From assembly GCA_002746885.1 (NCBI GenBank), contig PDRS01000005.1, forward strand, positions 1 through 64,000: a stretch of DNA of 64,000 nucleotides, written 5' to 3'. This stretch comes from Candidatus Saccharimonadota bacterium. GTDB taxonomy: Bacteria; Patescibacteriota; Saccharimonadia; Saccharimonadales; UBA4665. Each line of letters begins with the position of its first letter. Position 1 is the first letter of the stretch. Made by a program: the position numbers and the translations under genes. A model generated the notes under the pieces. The model was not told the origin of the DNA, did no database searches, and was given only the letters and a program-made list of their open reading frames with translations. Shown piece by piece: positions 33,035 through 41,910 of this stretch.

Positions 33035-33757
33035 ATGAGTAACGTTCTGCTCGACGTAAGAAATGTGCGCAAAACGTATGTGTCGGGTCGAGTTAAGGTG
33101 CCGGCGCTGCGGGGCGTGAGTTTTTCGATATATCGAGGAGATTTTTTGATGATTACTGGGCATAACGGCTCGGGTAAATCAACGTTTATGCACCAAGTTG
33201 CCATGCTGGACTATCCAACCAAGGGCGAGATCATGCTTAATTTAGAAGACGAAATAGATGGCACCATCGATGTCACTAAGCTACCCGAAAAACGGCGGTC
33301 GGTACTGCGGCTAAAAGAAGTCGGCTATATATTTCAAGAGTATGCCCTAATTCGAGAGCTGACTGCTCTCGAAAACGTCATGTTGCCGCGCTTGATGTAC
33401 AACTCAAGCCGCGACGCCAAAGCCAGGGCGCTTGAGGTGCTGGATACAGTCGATCTGGCCGACAAAGCCAACCGTTTGCCAAGCGAACTATCGGGCGGCG
33501 AACAGCAGCGGGTAGCGATTGCTCGAGCGTTGGTTAATAATCCGCATATTATATTTGCCGACGAACCGACAGCCAATCTCGATACGGTTGCCTCTGAAAA
33601 AGTGCTCGAAACGTTCAAAAAGATAAACCAGCAAGGTATGACTATCGTGGCTATATCGCACGAACCTGACGAACTGGCGTATGCCAAGCGGCAGATCGTG
33701 TTTGAAAACGGACTACTCAAAGAAGAACGCCAGCCGAAAAAGGGGGAACTCTTGTGA
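33035..33757 (+). CDS. ABC transporter ATP-binding protein (LolD/MacB type)
   Basis: The 240-residue ATPase has Walker A GHNGSGKST (near 45), a Q-loop in GYIFQEYALI, signature LSGGEQQR (near 150) and Walker B IIFADEPTANLD. These features place it with the LolD/MacB/FtsE group, which pairs with MacB-type permeases. The permease follows with a four-base overlap (GTGA), so the two form one exporter or mechanotransmission system in the membrane. TATCGT lies six bases before the ATG. Confidence 0.95.
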   Translation: MSNVLLDVRNVRKTYVSGRVKVPALRGVSFSIYRGDFLMITGHNGSGKSTFMHQVAMLDYPTKGEIMLNLEDEIDGTIDVTKLPEKRRSVLRLKEVGYIFQEYALIRELTALENVMLPRLMYNSSRDAKARALEVLDTVDLADKANRLPSELSGGEQQRVAIARALVNNPHIIFADEPTANLDTVASEKVLETFKKINQQGMTIVAISHEPDELAYAKRQIVFENGLLKEERQPKKGELL

Positions 33758-35166
33758 AGCCTAACTCAAAAATACGGCGGCTTTTGTCGAGTGTGACGGG
33801 GCGAGAGTTTTTACTGGGCGGGCGACTAGCTTGGCAATACATCGCTCGTGGCCGAAAATGGACGCTCATTTTGACGATATTTTTGATGTCGGTGGCGTTT
33901 GTAAACTTGGTGTTTGCGTCATCGCTTCTGGGTAGTATCACTCGAAAAGTCGAGAGCCAGGTGCAAAATTTGGTGGTGGGAGATGTCTATTTAGAGCCTA
34001 AAAAATACGGAGACGGTATAAAAAATGTCAAACAAAAAATCGAAAAAATCAAACAAATCAACGGCGTCAAACAAGTCGGACATATCCTGACCGTCTATGC
34101 TGAGCTATCAGACGGCGACTCGTCTGTGCAGCTGCCGGTTCGAATCATCGATCCAAAAACATATCCCAAAATCATAGACACGCCAGACAATTTGCTCGAA
34201 GGCGAGTTTCTCGAAAACGATTACGATATAGTCCTGGGAGCACAGATTACCGCTACCGGTCAAGACAGACAGATTTTGCGCTCTCTGGAAAAAACCAAAC
34301 TTGGTGACGAAGTAGACCTGAAGATCAATGGCAAAGCGTTTCAGGTTCGGTACAGCGGTCGTTTCAAAACCAAGTTTATCAACGCCGACAGCGAGGCGCT
34401 GATTTCGCGTGCTACTTGGCAAAAAATAGTCGATGACCTCCAAAACGAGCAGCGGGAAAACCAAAAATCAGCCAGACAAAAGTCCAAATTGCCACCCAAT
34501 ATTGTAAACGTCTTACCCAAACAGGTAGTCGACGACGTGGAAAACAGTATCTCTGAGCAATCTGACCAACTACTGAAAAAACAGCAAGAAATCGTCGACT
34601 TGTTTCCAGGCAAAGACGACTCCAATATGATCATCGTTCGAACTGAACCGGATCGTCGCGCCGAAGTCTTAAAGGCTGTCGAGCAGTTCAACTTTGTTGA
34701 CACCACGGCGCATAGTTGGGAAGACGCCGCCGGTTACACCAAATCGATCTCGGGCAGTTTCATTGCAGTCGACGGAATTATGTTTGCGGCTGGCGTCTTT
34801 ATTGCTTCGGTGACAATATTTATTGTGATTTACGTTGATATTATCAACAAACGCCGGCAGATCGGTATCCAGCGAGCTATCGGTGTCAAGCCGAGCATTA
34901 TCATCTTTAGCTATGCACTCCTGTCGATGTTTTATGCATTTTTTGGTGTTTTGCTTGGCCTAGTGTTGTTTTATGGTGGTCTGGTGCCATATTTTTACGC
35001 CTATCCGCTCGATTTGCCGATTGCCGAGGTTAATTTGTCGGTCGCACCCGGCCAGATTGTGCTGCGTACCCAAGTAGTTATTTTTGTCGCCTTGGTTAGT
35101 GGCATAATACCAGCTATCATGGCATCGCGTATGAAGATGCTCGATGCCATATTGGGCAAAAAGTGA
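33754..35166 (+). CDS. MacB/FtsX-like ABC permease
   Basis: The 470-residue permease starts at GTG 33754 inside the stop of the ATPase gene. One membrane helix (LTILTIFLMSVAFVNLVFA, near 30-50) is followed by an extracytoplasmic MacB_PCD-like domain of about 290 residues, rich in Lys and Asp with a Gln/Lys-rich insertion near 225-285, then three helices with the FtsX-type INKRRQIGIQRAIGV motif. Systems of this type extrude peptides, lipids or lipoproteins or act mechanically. The substrate is not deducible. Confidence 0.92.
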   Translation: MKPNSKIRRLLSSVTGREFLLGGRLAWQYIARGRKWTLILTIFLMSVAFVNLVFASSLLGSITRKVESQVQNLVVGDVYLEPKKYGDGIKNVKQKIEKIKQINGVKQVGHILTVYAELSDGDSSVQLPVRIIDPKTYPKIIDTPDNLLEGEFLENDYDIVLGAQITATGQDRQILRSLEKTKLGDEVDLKINGKAFQVRYSGRFKTKFINADSEALISRATWQKIVDDLQNEQRENQKSARQKSKLPPNIVNVLPKQVVDDVENSISEQSDQLLKKQQEIVDLFPGKDDSNMIIVRTEPDRRAEVLKAVEQFNFVDTTAHSWEDAAGYTKSISGSFIAVDGIMFAAGVFIASVTIFIVIYVDIINKRRQIGIQRAIGVKPSIIIFSYALLSMFYAFFGVLLGLVLFYGGLVPYFYAYPLDLPIAEVNLSVAPGQIVLRTQVVIFVALVSGIIPAIMASRMKMLDAILGKK

Positions 35167-35258
35167 CTCCATTGCGCTGAGATGATGTGAATAGGGATAT
35201 CTCTGCTGCGGCCATGTACTGCTATCACGTTACGATCAGGCACAGCCCAACCCTAGTC

Positions 35259-36356
35259 TCAGAATATCCCGTTCCGCCAGTCGGGTAGCTGTTCGCGCGT
35301 CACGGTGCGTGCGTGGTTATAGACGGTGTTGGCGTAGCTTGGCGTAACTGTGCCGCCGAGGTAGTTTGAGCTGCCATTGCTTTCGCCCCACGTCACAAAA
35401 TATCGCCAATCGTAGTCGCTGCCTGGCTGGTAGAGCGTGGCTGGATCGGGCATGTGGCCTATTTCGCTGATAACTACTGGTTTTGTGCTGACGGCCGATA
35501 GCTCGGCGTAGGTAGAATTGGTGGGATACACATCGGTCTCGTAAGAATCGATTGCGATTATGTCGGTATAATCATCGCCAGGGTAGGTGTCGCTGTAACT
35601 ACCGGACGGCCAGTAGTTTGCGGAGTATGTCCAGATGAGATTGTGCAAATTGTGGTGGTTTGTCAGGCGGTCGTGTAGTAGTTGCCAAAGTTGTTTGTAG
35701 GCGGCTGGACCGTCGGCGCCCCACCAGAAAATTGTCGGATTGTTGGCTTCGTGCAGCGGCCGCCAAATGATACTGAGACCAGCTTGATCGAGCCGTTTTA
35801 ACTCGACGGCAATCCGGTCAATATCGCGGTGGAGTAGCTCAAGACCGCCGCCGGGTGACGTGTCTGCCATGGCGCTGGCGGGGCGAAACGTTGTGTTGTC
35901 GTCGTACATCCATTTCCACCAGTCAACATTTGGGTCGCCATAGGGCGGATTCCAATGCCAGCAAAATGCTACGATGCCGCCGTGCGTTCCTTGTGCTGGC
36001 GCCAAGGCGGTGCCATCAAACGTGTTCGTTGACGCCCAGGCAATCGCACGATCAGTGTCGCGGCCAACGTCGCCGTTTTCTTCGCGCGACGGCGAATATC
36101 TCATGAGGTCAAACCCGCCTATGGCCGGCAGTTTGCCTGTGTTGGTGTGAATCCATTGCGTGTTGTATTCGTCGGTTAGCGGCTCGGTGGTGTGGCTAAC
36201 CTGCTGGCCAGCCAAAATACGCTCTTGCTCGCGCATACTACATATGTATTGATATAAATACTGAGTTTGCACCGTGGCAAGCGGGTCGTGCAACTGGTAC
36301 TTGTTCCGTGTTGCTACGTAGTGTGCGCAGTAGAGCCACCTTCGTCGTCCAGGCAT
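35259..36356 (-). CDS. GH26-family glycoside hydrolase (beta-mannanase-like)
   Basis: The 365-residue protein shows GH26 hallmarks: GIVAFCWHWNPP, IIWRPLHEANNPTIFWWG (the Glu is the acid/base) and VVISEIGHMP (the Glu is the nucleophile). Family members cut beta-1,4-mannan or related glucans. There is no signal peptide, unlike most secreted mannanases, so it may work inside the cell or leave by another route. TATACT with an extended TGT (minus strand, 36371-36366) ends nine bases before this ATG, which I prefer to the open frame from 36485. It separates pheS and the ABC genes from pheT. Confidence 0.85.
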   Translation of the reverse strand: MPGRRRWLYCAHYVATRNKYQLHDPLATVQTQYLYQYICSMREQERILAGQQVSHTTEPLTDEYNTQWIHTNTGKLPAIGGFDLMRYSPSREENGDVGRDTDRAIAWASTNTFDGTALAPAQGTHGGIVAFCWHWNPPYGDPNVDWWKWMYDDNTTFRPASAMADTSPGGGLELLHRDIDRIAVELKRLDQAGLSIIWRPLHEANNPTIFWWGADGPAAYKQLWQLLHDRLTNHHNLHNLIWTYSANYWPSGSYSDTYPGDDYTDIIAIDSYETDVYPTNSTYAELSAVSTKPVVISEIGHMPDPATLYQPGSDYDWRYFVTWGESNGSSNYLGGTVTPSYANTVYNHARTVTREQLPDWRNGIF

Positions 36357-36643
36357 AGCATTAACAGTATAACAGGTTGGTAACGTGAAAGTCCTAAAGC
36401 GCAAGTTGCGCGCTCTATATGTTTCGCGACGATCTGAGGTTGTAAATAACGCCAGGCAAAACCGATGTGCTTGGCGGCTGAGCATTGCCGAATGTCAACA
36501 CGTGCATGTTTTGTATTTGGTGCGGGGTTGCTGCCGAGAGTGAAGACGCATCGTAAAGAGATCGTTGTAGCGGGTATGCGCGGCGAGTAACTGGGGATGG
36601 CGTGAGCGCTATGCAATGTGTCAGTAATCTGCGATAGCGGTGT

Positions 36644-36649
36644 TACAAT
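36644..36649 (+). promoter_or_regulatory. -10 box of pheT
   Basis: TACAAT with upstream TGT is an extended -10; another TACAAT lies at 36661-36666. The remainder of the 339-base gap between the GH26 gene and pheT (36357-36695) shows no gene or repeat that I can support. Confidence 0.45.
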
Positions 36650-36695
36650 AGATACTGCTATACAATCGGCATACAGCCAAAAGCAGGAAGCACAT

Positions 36696-39248
36696 ATGAA
36701 AGTCAGTCTCAACACAGTACAAAACTTGGTCGGTTTCGACCTGCCGCCGGTCGATGAGCTGGTGGCGCGAATCAATGCGCAGCTAGGCGGCGTCGAGGAA
36801 ATTATCGATCTCGGCGCTAGATACAAGGATGCCGTGATCGTGCGCGTGGTGAAATGCGAAAAACATCCCGATGCCGACAAACTGACCGTCTGCCAGATCG
36901 ACGCCGGCAGTGGCGAACTGGTTCAGGTCGTCTGCGGCGCGCCCAATGTGCATGCCGACATGTGGGCGGTGTGGTTGCCGCCAGGCAGCGTTGTGCCGAG
37001 CACGTGCGACGACGAACAGCCATTCAAGCTCGACGCACGCAAGCTGCGCGGCGTGACGAGCCACGGTATGCTGGCGGCTGGTGATGAGCTGGCGCTCAAC
37101 AGCGACCACGAGGGCATCGTCGAGCTGACTGAATCCGATCTACCGCACGGCAAGCAGCTGGCGGCTGGCGCGAGTTTCGCCGAAACGTTTGGGCTGGACG
37201 ACATTATCATCGACATCGAAAACAAAATGTTCACGCACCGTCCGGATTGCTTCGGCCAGTTGGGCGTGGCGCGCGAAATCTCCGCGATTCTAAAAGCTTT
37301 GCCGGCCGAAGAAGAAAACCCCGCAGACGCTCGGTTTGAAAACCCCGAATGGTATTGGATGATGCCAGAGTTTGCGTCGGCGCAAAACCTCCAGCTCGAA
37401 ACGTTCAACGACGCAAAAGAACACGTCCCGCGCCTCATGCTAGTGGCGATGGAAAACGTCACGATTCAGCAAAGCCCGATGTGGCTGCAAGTAGAGCTGG
37501 TCCGTTGGGGCAGCAAAGCGATCAATAACATCGTCGATATCACCAACTACGTCATGCTGCTGACAGCGCAGCCGACGCATGCCTATGACTACGACAAACT
37601 GCGCGGCGGCCGAGTCGGCGCGCGAATGGCGGCTGCCGGCGAGAAACTAACGCTGCTCAACGGCAAACAATACGAGCTCGACGAACACGACATCGTCATT
37701 GCCGATGGCGAAGGCCCGATCGGTCTAGCCGGCATTATGGGCGGCGGTAACAGTGAAGTCTCGCTCGAGACGAAAAACATTGTGCTCGAAGTCGCCACGT
37801 TTGACATGTATTCGGTGCGCCGTTCGGCCATGAAACACGGATTGTTCACCGACGCGCTGACGCGTTTCAACAAAGGCCAAAGTCCGCTGCAAAACGCTCG
37901 CGTGTTGCGTTTGCTTATGCAGCTTGCCGGCGACGTGTCGGGTGCTCAGCAGGCGAGCGACGTGCATGATGTTTCTGACACAGACTGGAACCGCGAGGTT
38001 TCACTCAGCGGTGAAATTGCGGTCAGTACGGCGTTTATCAACAACCGACTCGGGCTCAGTCTGACGACAGAACAAATAGGCAATCTACTGCGCCGCGCCA
38101 ACTTTGCATCGTATCCAGCCGAGAAAGACGAGGCGACGCTAGTCATCACCGCGCCGTTTTGGCGCACCGATATCGTCCTCCCGGAAGACATCGTCGAAGA
38201 AGTTGGTCGTCTCAGCGGTTTTGACAAACTGCCGCGCGAGCTACCGCAGCGCAGTACGAAACCAGCGCCCAAAAACAGTCTGCGCACTACCAAACAAAAA
38301 ATCCGCGAATCTATGGAAAAATACGGCGCCAACGAAGTGCTGACCTACAGTTTCGTCCACGAAAATGTCATCACGCGAGCTGGACAAGACCCCGCGCAGG
38401 CCTTTCGGCTGTCAAACGCGCTCAGTCCTGACCTGCAATATTATCGCCTGAGCGTGCTGCCGAGCCTGCTCGACAAAGTCCATATGAATATCAAGGCCGG
38501 CCACGACGAATTCGTACTCTACGAGATCGGCAAAGGCCACAATAAAGCACAGTTTGATCAAGACGGCTTACCATGCGAAAACGATGCTCTCGCATGTGTA
38601 TATGCAGCAAAAAAGACTGCAACTGGCGCTGCGTATTTTCGGGCAAGACGGCTAGTTGAACATCTTTTCAACGCGCATGGCATACAACAGTTTGGGTTTG
38701 AGCCGCTTGCTGGCGTTGATCTTTCCAGCAACCCTTGGCTAGAGCAAGCTGCAGCGCCATTCGATCCAAAGCGTAGCGCCGTTTTACGAGTGTTCAATGA
38801 TGAGTCTGGACAGACGAGCAGTCGCGTCTGGGGTGTGGTCGGCGAATATCTGCCCTCTGTGATTCGTCGGTTCAAGTTGCCGGCATATGCAGCCGGATTT
38901 GAGATCGACCCGCACGTTTTTGACGGTGCGCCAGGCAAGGCGTATGTGCCGCTTTCGCGCTTCCCGCATGTGACGCAGGATATTTCTTTGAAAGTGCCGT
39001 TGAGCACGTCCTACGAAGCAGTCTTGCGCGCAGCCGAACAGTCGCTCGCTACATATCGGTCGGATGACCTGCGCCTCGCACTGAGTCCGTTGGGTATTTA
39101 CCAAGCCGAGGGCGCTGACACCAAAACAGTTACACTGCGATTGCGGGCGACGGATTACGAGCGGACACTGACCGATGAGGCGGTGTCTGGGTATCTCGAC
39201 GCTATTGCTACAGCGGCAACCGAACAACTTGGCGCGGAACGAACCTAA
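36696..39248 (+). CDS. pheT: Phenylalanyl-tRNA synthetase beta subunit
   Basis: The 850-residue beta subunit has the expected order: N-terminal region, EMAP-type tRNA-binding fold (40-150; HPDADKLTVCQID, VVCGAPNVHADM), B3/B4 editing domain (NIVDITNYVML near 280; MGGGNSEVS near 350), B5 domain (about 440-510), a class II-like catalytic core without catalysis (LSNALSPDLQYYRLSVLPSLL) and a C-terminal FDX-ACB anticodon domain (FPHVTQDISLKV). AGGA precedes the ATG. It must pair with PheS even though the genes are split. No obvious defect. Confidence 0.95.
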   Translation: MKVSLNTVQNLVGFDLPPVDELVARINAQLGGVEEIIDLGARYKDAVIVRVVKCEKHPDADKLTVCQIDAGSGELVQVVCGAPNVHADMWAVWLPPGSVVPSTCDDEQPFKLDARKLRGVTSHGMLAAGDELALNSDHEGIVELTESDLPHGKQLAAGASFAETFGLDDIIIDIENKMFTHRPDCFGQLGVAREISAILKALPAEEENPADARFENPEWYWMMPEFASAQNLQLETFNDAKEHVPRLMLVAMENVTIQQSPMWLQVELVRWGSKAINNIVDITNYVMLLTAQPTHAYDYDKLRGGRVGARMAAAGEKLTLLNGKQYELDEHDIVIADGEGPIGLAGIMGGGNSEVSLETKNIVLEVATFDMYSVRRSAMKHGLFTDALTRFNKGQSPLQNARVLRLLMQLAGDVSGAQQASDVHDVSDTDWNREVSLSGEIAVSTAFINNRLGLSLTTEQIGNLLRRANFASYPAEKDEATLVITAPFWRTDIVLPEDIVEEVGRLSGFDKLPRELPQRSTKPAPKNSLRTTKQKIRESMEKYGANEVLTYSFVHENVITRAGQDPAQAFRLSNALSPDLQYYRLSVLPSLLDKVHMNIKAGHDEFVLYEIGKGHNKAQFDQDGLPCENDALACVYAAKKTATGAAYFRARRLVEHLFNAHGIQQFGFEPLAGVDLSSNPWLEQAAAPFDPKRSAVLRVFNDESGQTSSRVWGVVGEYLPSVIRRFKLPAYAAGFEIDPHVFDGAPGKAYVPLSRFPHVTQDISLKVPLSTSYEAVLRAAEQSLATYRSDDLRLALSPLGIYQAEGADTKTVTLRLRATDYERTLTDEAVSGYLDAIATAATEQLGAERT

Positions 39249-39330
39249 ACATGGCTGCACGATTGTTTGTTACATTTTGACCAAGTTTTGCGGTACAATA
39301 GTCGCATAATCATTGAATTGGAGGGTTTTT

Positions 39331-39861
39331 ATGGCTAGTACGCCACTACGACATCGTATACTTGCTGGAGTGGGCGCGGTTGTGTTTCTCGTTACCGCAT
39401 CGGCTCTTACTATTGCAGTTGTTATAGATATGACTAGAAATGGCGATACACCAGCGCCAGATATACAGCAGCTGGAGCCGCCGCAAAAAGAAGCTGTCTT
39501 GCCAGCGCCTGAAGTCTATAAACCCGAAGGAGACGTCACCGAACTGCAAACCACCGACCTGAGTGAAGGTGTTGGCGAACCCGTCAAGGCAGGTGACAGA
39601 CTGGTTATGAAATACTACGGCACGCTCGCAAGCGATGGGACGGTGTTTGACGAAAACTACACAAAAGAAACAGCATTTCCGTTCACCCTTGGCAGCGGTC
39701 AGGTCATAAAAGGCTGGGATCAGGGGCTCGTCGGTATGAAACCTGGCGGTGAACGTCGCTTGGTTATACCGAGCGAACTTGCCTATGGCGAAACAGAACG
39801 CGGTAGCATACCGGCCAATGCCGATCTTGTGTTTGTTGTGAAGCTTTTGAGGGTGCAGTAA
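39331..39861 (+). CDS. Membrane-anchored FKBP-type peptidyl-prolyl isomerase
   Basis: The 176-residue protein has an N-terminal membrane helix (ILAGVGAVVFLVTASALTIA), a Pro-rich linker and an FKBP domain (about 75-176): VMKYYGTLASDGTVFDENY, VIKGWDQGLVGMKPGGERR, PSELAYGE. The Trp and Phe/Asp residues of the binding pocket are present. It should help fold exported proteins such as the DUF11 protein. GGAGG lies upstream of the ATG and TACAAT at 39294-39299. The next FKBP gene starts on the last base of its stop codon. Confidence 0.92.
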   Translation: MASTPLRHRILAGVGAVVFLVTASALTIAVVIDMTRNGDTPAPDIQQLEPPQKEAVLPAPEVYKPEGDVTELQTTDLSEGVGEPVKAGDRLVMKYYGTLASDGTVFDENYTKETAFPFTLGSGQVIKGWDQGLVGMKPGGERRLVIPSELAYGETERGSIPANADLVFVVKLLRVQ

Positions 39862-40229
39862 TGGCAGTGCTCGCAGACTTTACGCCAGTTGACGCCGTGC
39901 CTGAGCTTGTGCGTGAAGACCGTGTAGTTGGTACAGGCGACGAAGTGCAGCCAGGTGCGAGCGTCACTTGTCACTATACTGGCGCCGTCGCAAAAACCGG
40001 TGAAGTATTTCAGAGCTCGCACGATTTTGGACAGGCGATTAGTTTTCCGCTGTCTGGCGTGATTGCCGGCTGGACGCAGGGTGTGCCAGGTATGAAAGTG
40101 GGCGGTACGCGCCGCTTGCTCATTCCGGCCGCAATGGCCTATGGTAGTCGTCCCCCGTATGGTAGCGGCATTCCAGTCGATGCCGACCTAGTTTTCGACA
40201 TTGAACTCGTTTCTATCGATGCGTCGTAA
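39861..40229 (+). CDS. FKBP-type peptidyl-prolyl isomerase, soluble
   Basis: This 122-residue protein is a single FKBP domain without signal or anchor: VTCHYTGAVAKTGEVFQSS, VIAGWTQGVPGMKVGGTRR, PAAMAYGSRPPYGSG. It likely works in the cytoplasm. TAATG joins it to the membrane FKBP gene, so translation is coupled. The shared layout suggests a tandem duplication in which one copy kept the anchor, but the two domains differ too much for this to be recent. Confidence 0.9.
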   Translation: MAVLADFTPVDAVPELVREDRVVGTGDEVQPGASVTCHYTGAVAKTGEVFQSSHDFGQAISFPLSGVIAGWTQGVPGMKVGGTRRLLIPAAMAYGSRPPYGSGIPVDADLVFDIELVSIDAS

Positions 40230-40281
40230 GCAAAGGTAGTAGCCGCGGCGCGAGAGAAAACAGCATCGCAAAGAAGAGCGA

Positions 40282-40308
40282 GTGTTTTTGAATTGTATAC
40301 AAAAACAC
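40282..40308. terminator. Terminator after the FKBP pair
   Basis: GTGTTTTTG and CAAAAACAC form a perfect nine-base stem with a nine-base loop, directly between the FKBP operon and the next promoter. Confidence 0.5.
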
Positions 40309-40321
40309 AATATGTAGTGTA

Positions 40322-40350
40322 TTGACTTTACCATAAGCACCATATATACT
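40322..40350 (+). promoter_or_regulatory. Promoter of the glutaredoxin gene
   Basis: TTGACT, 17 bases, TATACT. The predicted leader is about 80 bases and starts with AGAGAGTAC, which can pair imperfectly with GTAGTCTCT 12 bases later. A TACAAT at about 40395-40400 could be a second start. Confidence 0.65.
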
Positions 40351-40436
40351 AGAGAGTACAGTTTTGTGATAGTAGTCTCTCAAACAAAAAACTGCTACAA
40401 TAAAAAACCCTAGCTACTCAAGTGGAGGAGTATCTG

Positions 40437-40685
40437 ATGGTCAAAAATATCACTATTTTTACAACAAAAACCTGCGCCTATTGTCCGATGGTCAAGAAAT
40501 ACCTTGCCGCCAAAGGTCTTGGTTACGACGAAGTCAATCTCGACGAAGAGCCGCATCGTCAGCAGGAGGCGTTGGCAATTTCTGGTGCGCTCACGGTTCC
40601 GGTGACGGTCGTGACGAAGCACGATGACAGTCAAGAAGTTGTGGTTGGTTACAATCTGGCAAAGCTTGCTCCTGCCGTTAGCTAA
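40437..40685 (+). CDS. Glutaredoxin-like protein
   Basis: The 82-residue protein has the thioredoxin-fold redox site CAYC (TKTCAYCPMVKKYL, residues 11-24) and the cis-Pro motif LTVPVT. Its size and CxxC fit NrdH-type redoxins or class I glutaredoxins. With trxB 165 bases downstream, and no thioredoxin nearby, TrxB may reduce it, as for NrdH. GTGGAGGAG lies directly upstream of the ATG. The long leader with a stem-loop suggests control at the RNA level. Confidence 0.88.
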   Translation: MVKNITIFTTKTCAYCPMVKKYLAAKGLGYDEVNLDEEPHRQQEALAISGALTVPVTVVTKHDDSQEVVVGYNLAKLAPAVS

Positions 40686-40849
40686 ACACCGTCGCGTACA
40701 GTTGCATTTGCTGCGCTGGCAACGACGTTGTCTGCGCAGCGTGTGGCAGTATGATTTCTCGCTGCTCGCGCTGTTTTGTGCTGCGCGACTGGAAAAGCTT
40801 TTTCGCTCTGTGCCATAATACATATGAATACGTAGCGAACGGAGGACAC

Positions 40850-41818
40850 ATGGCAACTAGAACAAAGGAAAATTCACGTACCGTTATCATGATCGGCGCG
40901 GGACCAGCGGCGCTGAGTGCGGCTATATACACGACGCGCGAAGACATAGACACGTTGCTGCTCGAAAAAGGCGTGCCGGGTGGCCTAGCCGCAGTGACCG
41001 ACTGGGTCGATAATTACCCAGGCTTTCCAGAAGGTATTGCAGGCTTGGAGCTTGCTGGAAACTTGCAGAAGCAAGCCGAGCGTTTTGGCGCGGTTATGGA
41101 CTTTGGCGAGGTTACTGCGCTACACGACGAAGGTGATTGGAAACGGTTGGAAACTTCGCTTGGCGATATGTATGCACGGGTTGTCTTAGTGGCGACCGGC
41201 AGTGATTACAAGAAGCTTAATATTCCGGGAGAAGCAAAATACTATGCTCGCGGCGTTCATTATTGCGCTACTTGCGACGGCGCGTTTTATCGCGACAAAA
41301 AGCTGGTTGTGGTGGGCGGCGGCAATAGTGCTGTGCAAGAAGCAATGTTCTTGACGCGTTTTGCGACACACGTAGATCTTCTGGTACGCAGCACGCTTCG
41401 CGCCAGTGAAATTCTGCAAAAAGAACTGCAAAAGTACGTAGATGATGGCAAAATCACCGTACACCTTGCAACGACCACCGACGAAATCTTAGCGGACGCA
41501 GAAGGCAAGGTTAACCGAGTAAAAGGGACAAACACCGAAACTGGCGCCGAAGTGATGCTCGATACGGACGGTGTGTTCGTGTTTGTTGGATTAAAGCCAA
41601 ATAGCGAATTTCTGAAGGGACAACTTGAAACAGACGAGGTTGGTCTCATAAAAACAGATGAGAGTCTTATGAGTAGTATGCCGGGTGTCTTTGTAGCGGG
41701 CGACATTCGCAGCGGCGCAACGATGCAGATTGCCAGTGCTGTTGGCGAAGGTGCCACCGCAGCGCTTAAAATTCGCGAATATCTCGAAAATCACCCTGTG
41801 GCTCAAACGAAAGCGTAG
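40850..41818 (+). CDS. trxB: Thioredoxin reductase-like flavoprotein
   Basis: The 322-residue protein has the FAD motif GAGPAALSAAIY, the redox pair CATC (near 144), the second Rossmann motif VVGGGNSAVQEA and the C-terminal FAD contact GVFVAGDIRSG. The NADPH 2'-phosphate motif HRR of usual thioredoxin reductases is replaced by VRS (LLVRSTLRAS), so the electron donor may differ. GGAGG lies four bases before the ATG at 40850, which fixes the start within a longer open frame. Probably reduces the adjacent glutaredoxin. Confidence 0.9.
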   Translation: MATRTKENSRTVIMIGAGPAALSAAIYTTREDIDTLLLEKGVPGGLAAVTDWVDNYPGFPEGIAGLELAGNLQKQAERFGAVMDFGEVTALHDEGDWKRLETSLGDMYARVVLVATGSDYKKLNIPGEAKYYARGVHYCATCDGAFYRDKKLVVVGGGNSAVQEAMFLTRFATHVDLLVRSTLRASEILQKELQKYVDDGKITVHLATTTDEILADAEGKVNRVKGTNTETGAEVMLDTDGVFVFVGLKPNSEFLKGQLETDEVGLIKTDESLMSSMPGVFVAGDIRSGATMQIASAVGEGATAALKIREYLENHPVAQTKA

Positions 41819-41910
41819 CGGTTCGTCATCTCGGAGTAAGTTGTTGGAACAATGTGCCTTAGCGCGGTAGTTAAAGCTGACAGAGCTTGAAAAGTGTTGC
41901 GGCGATGACC

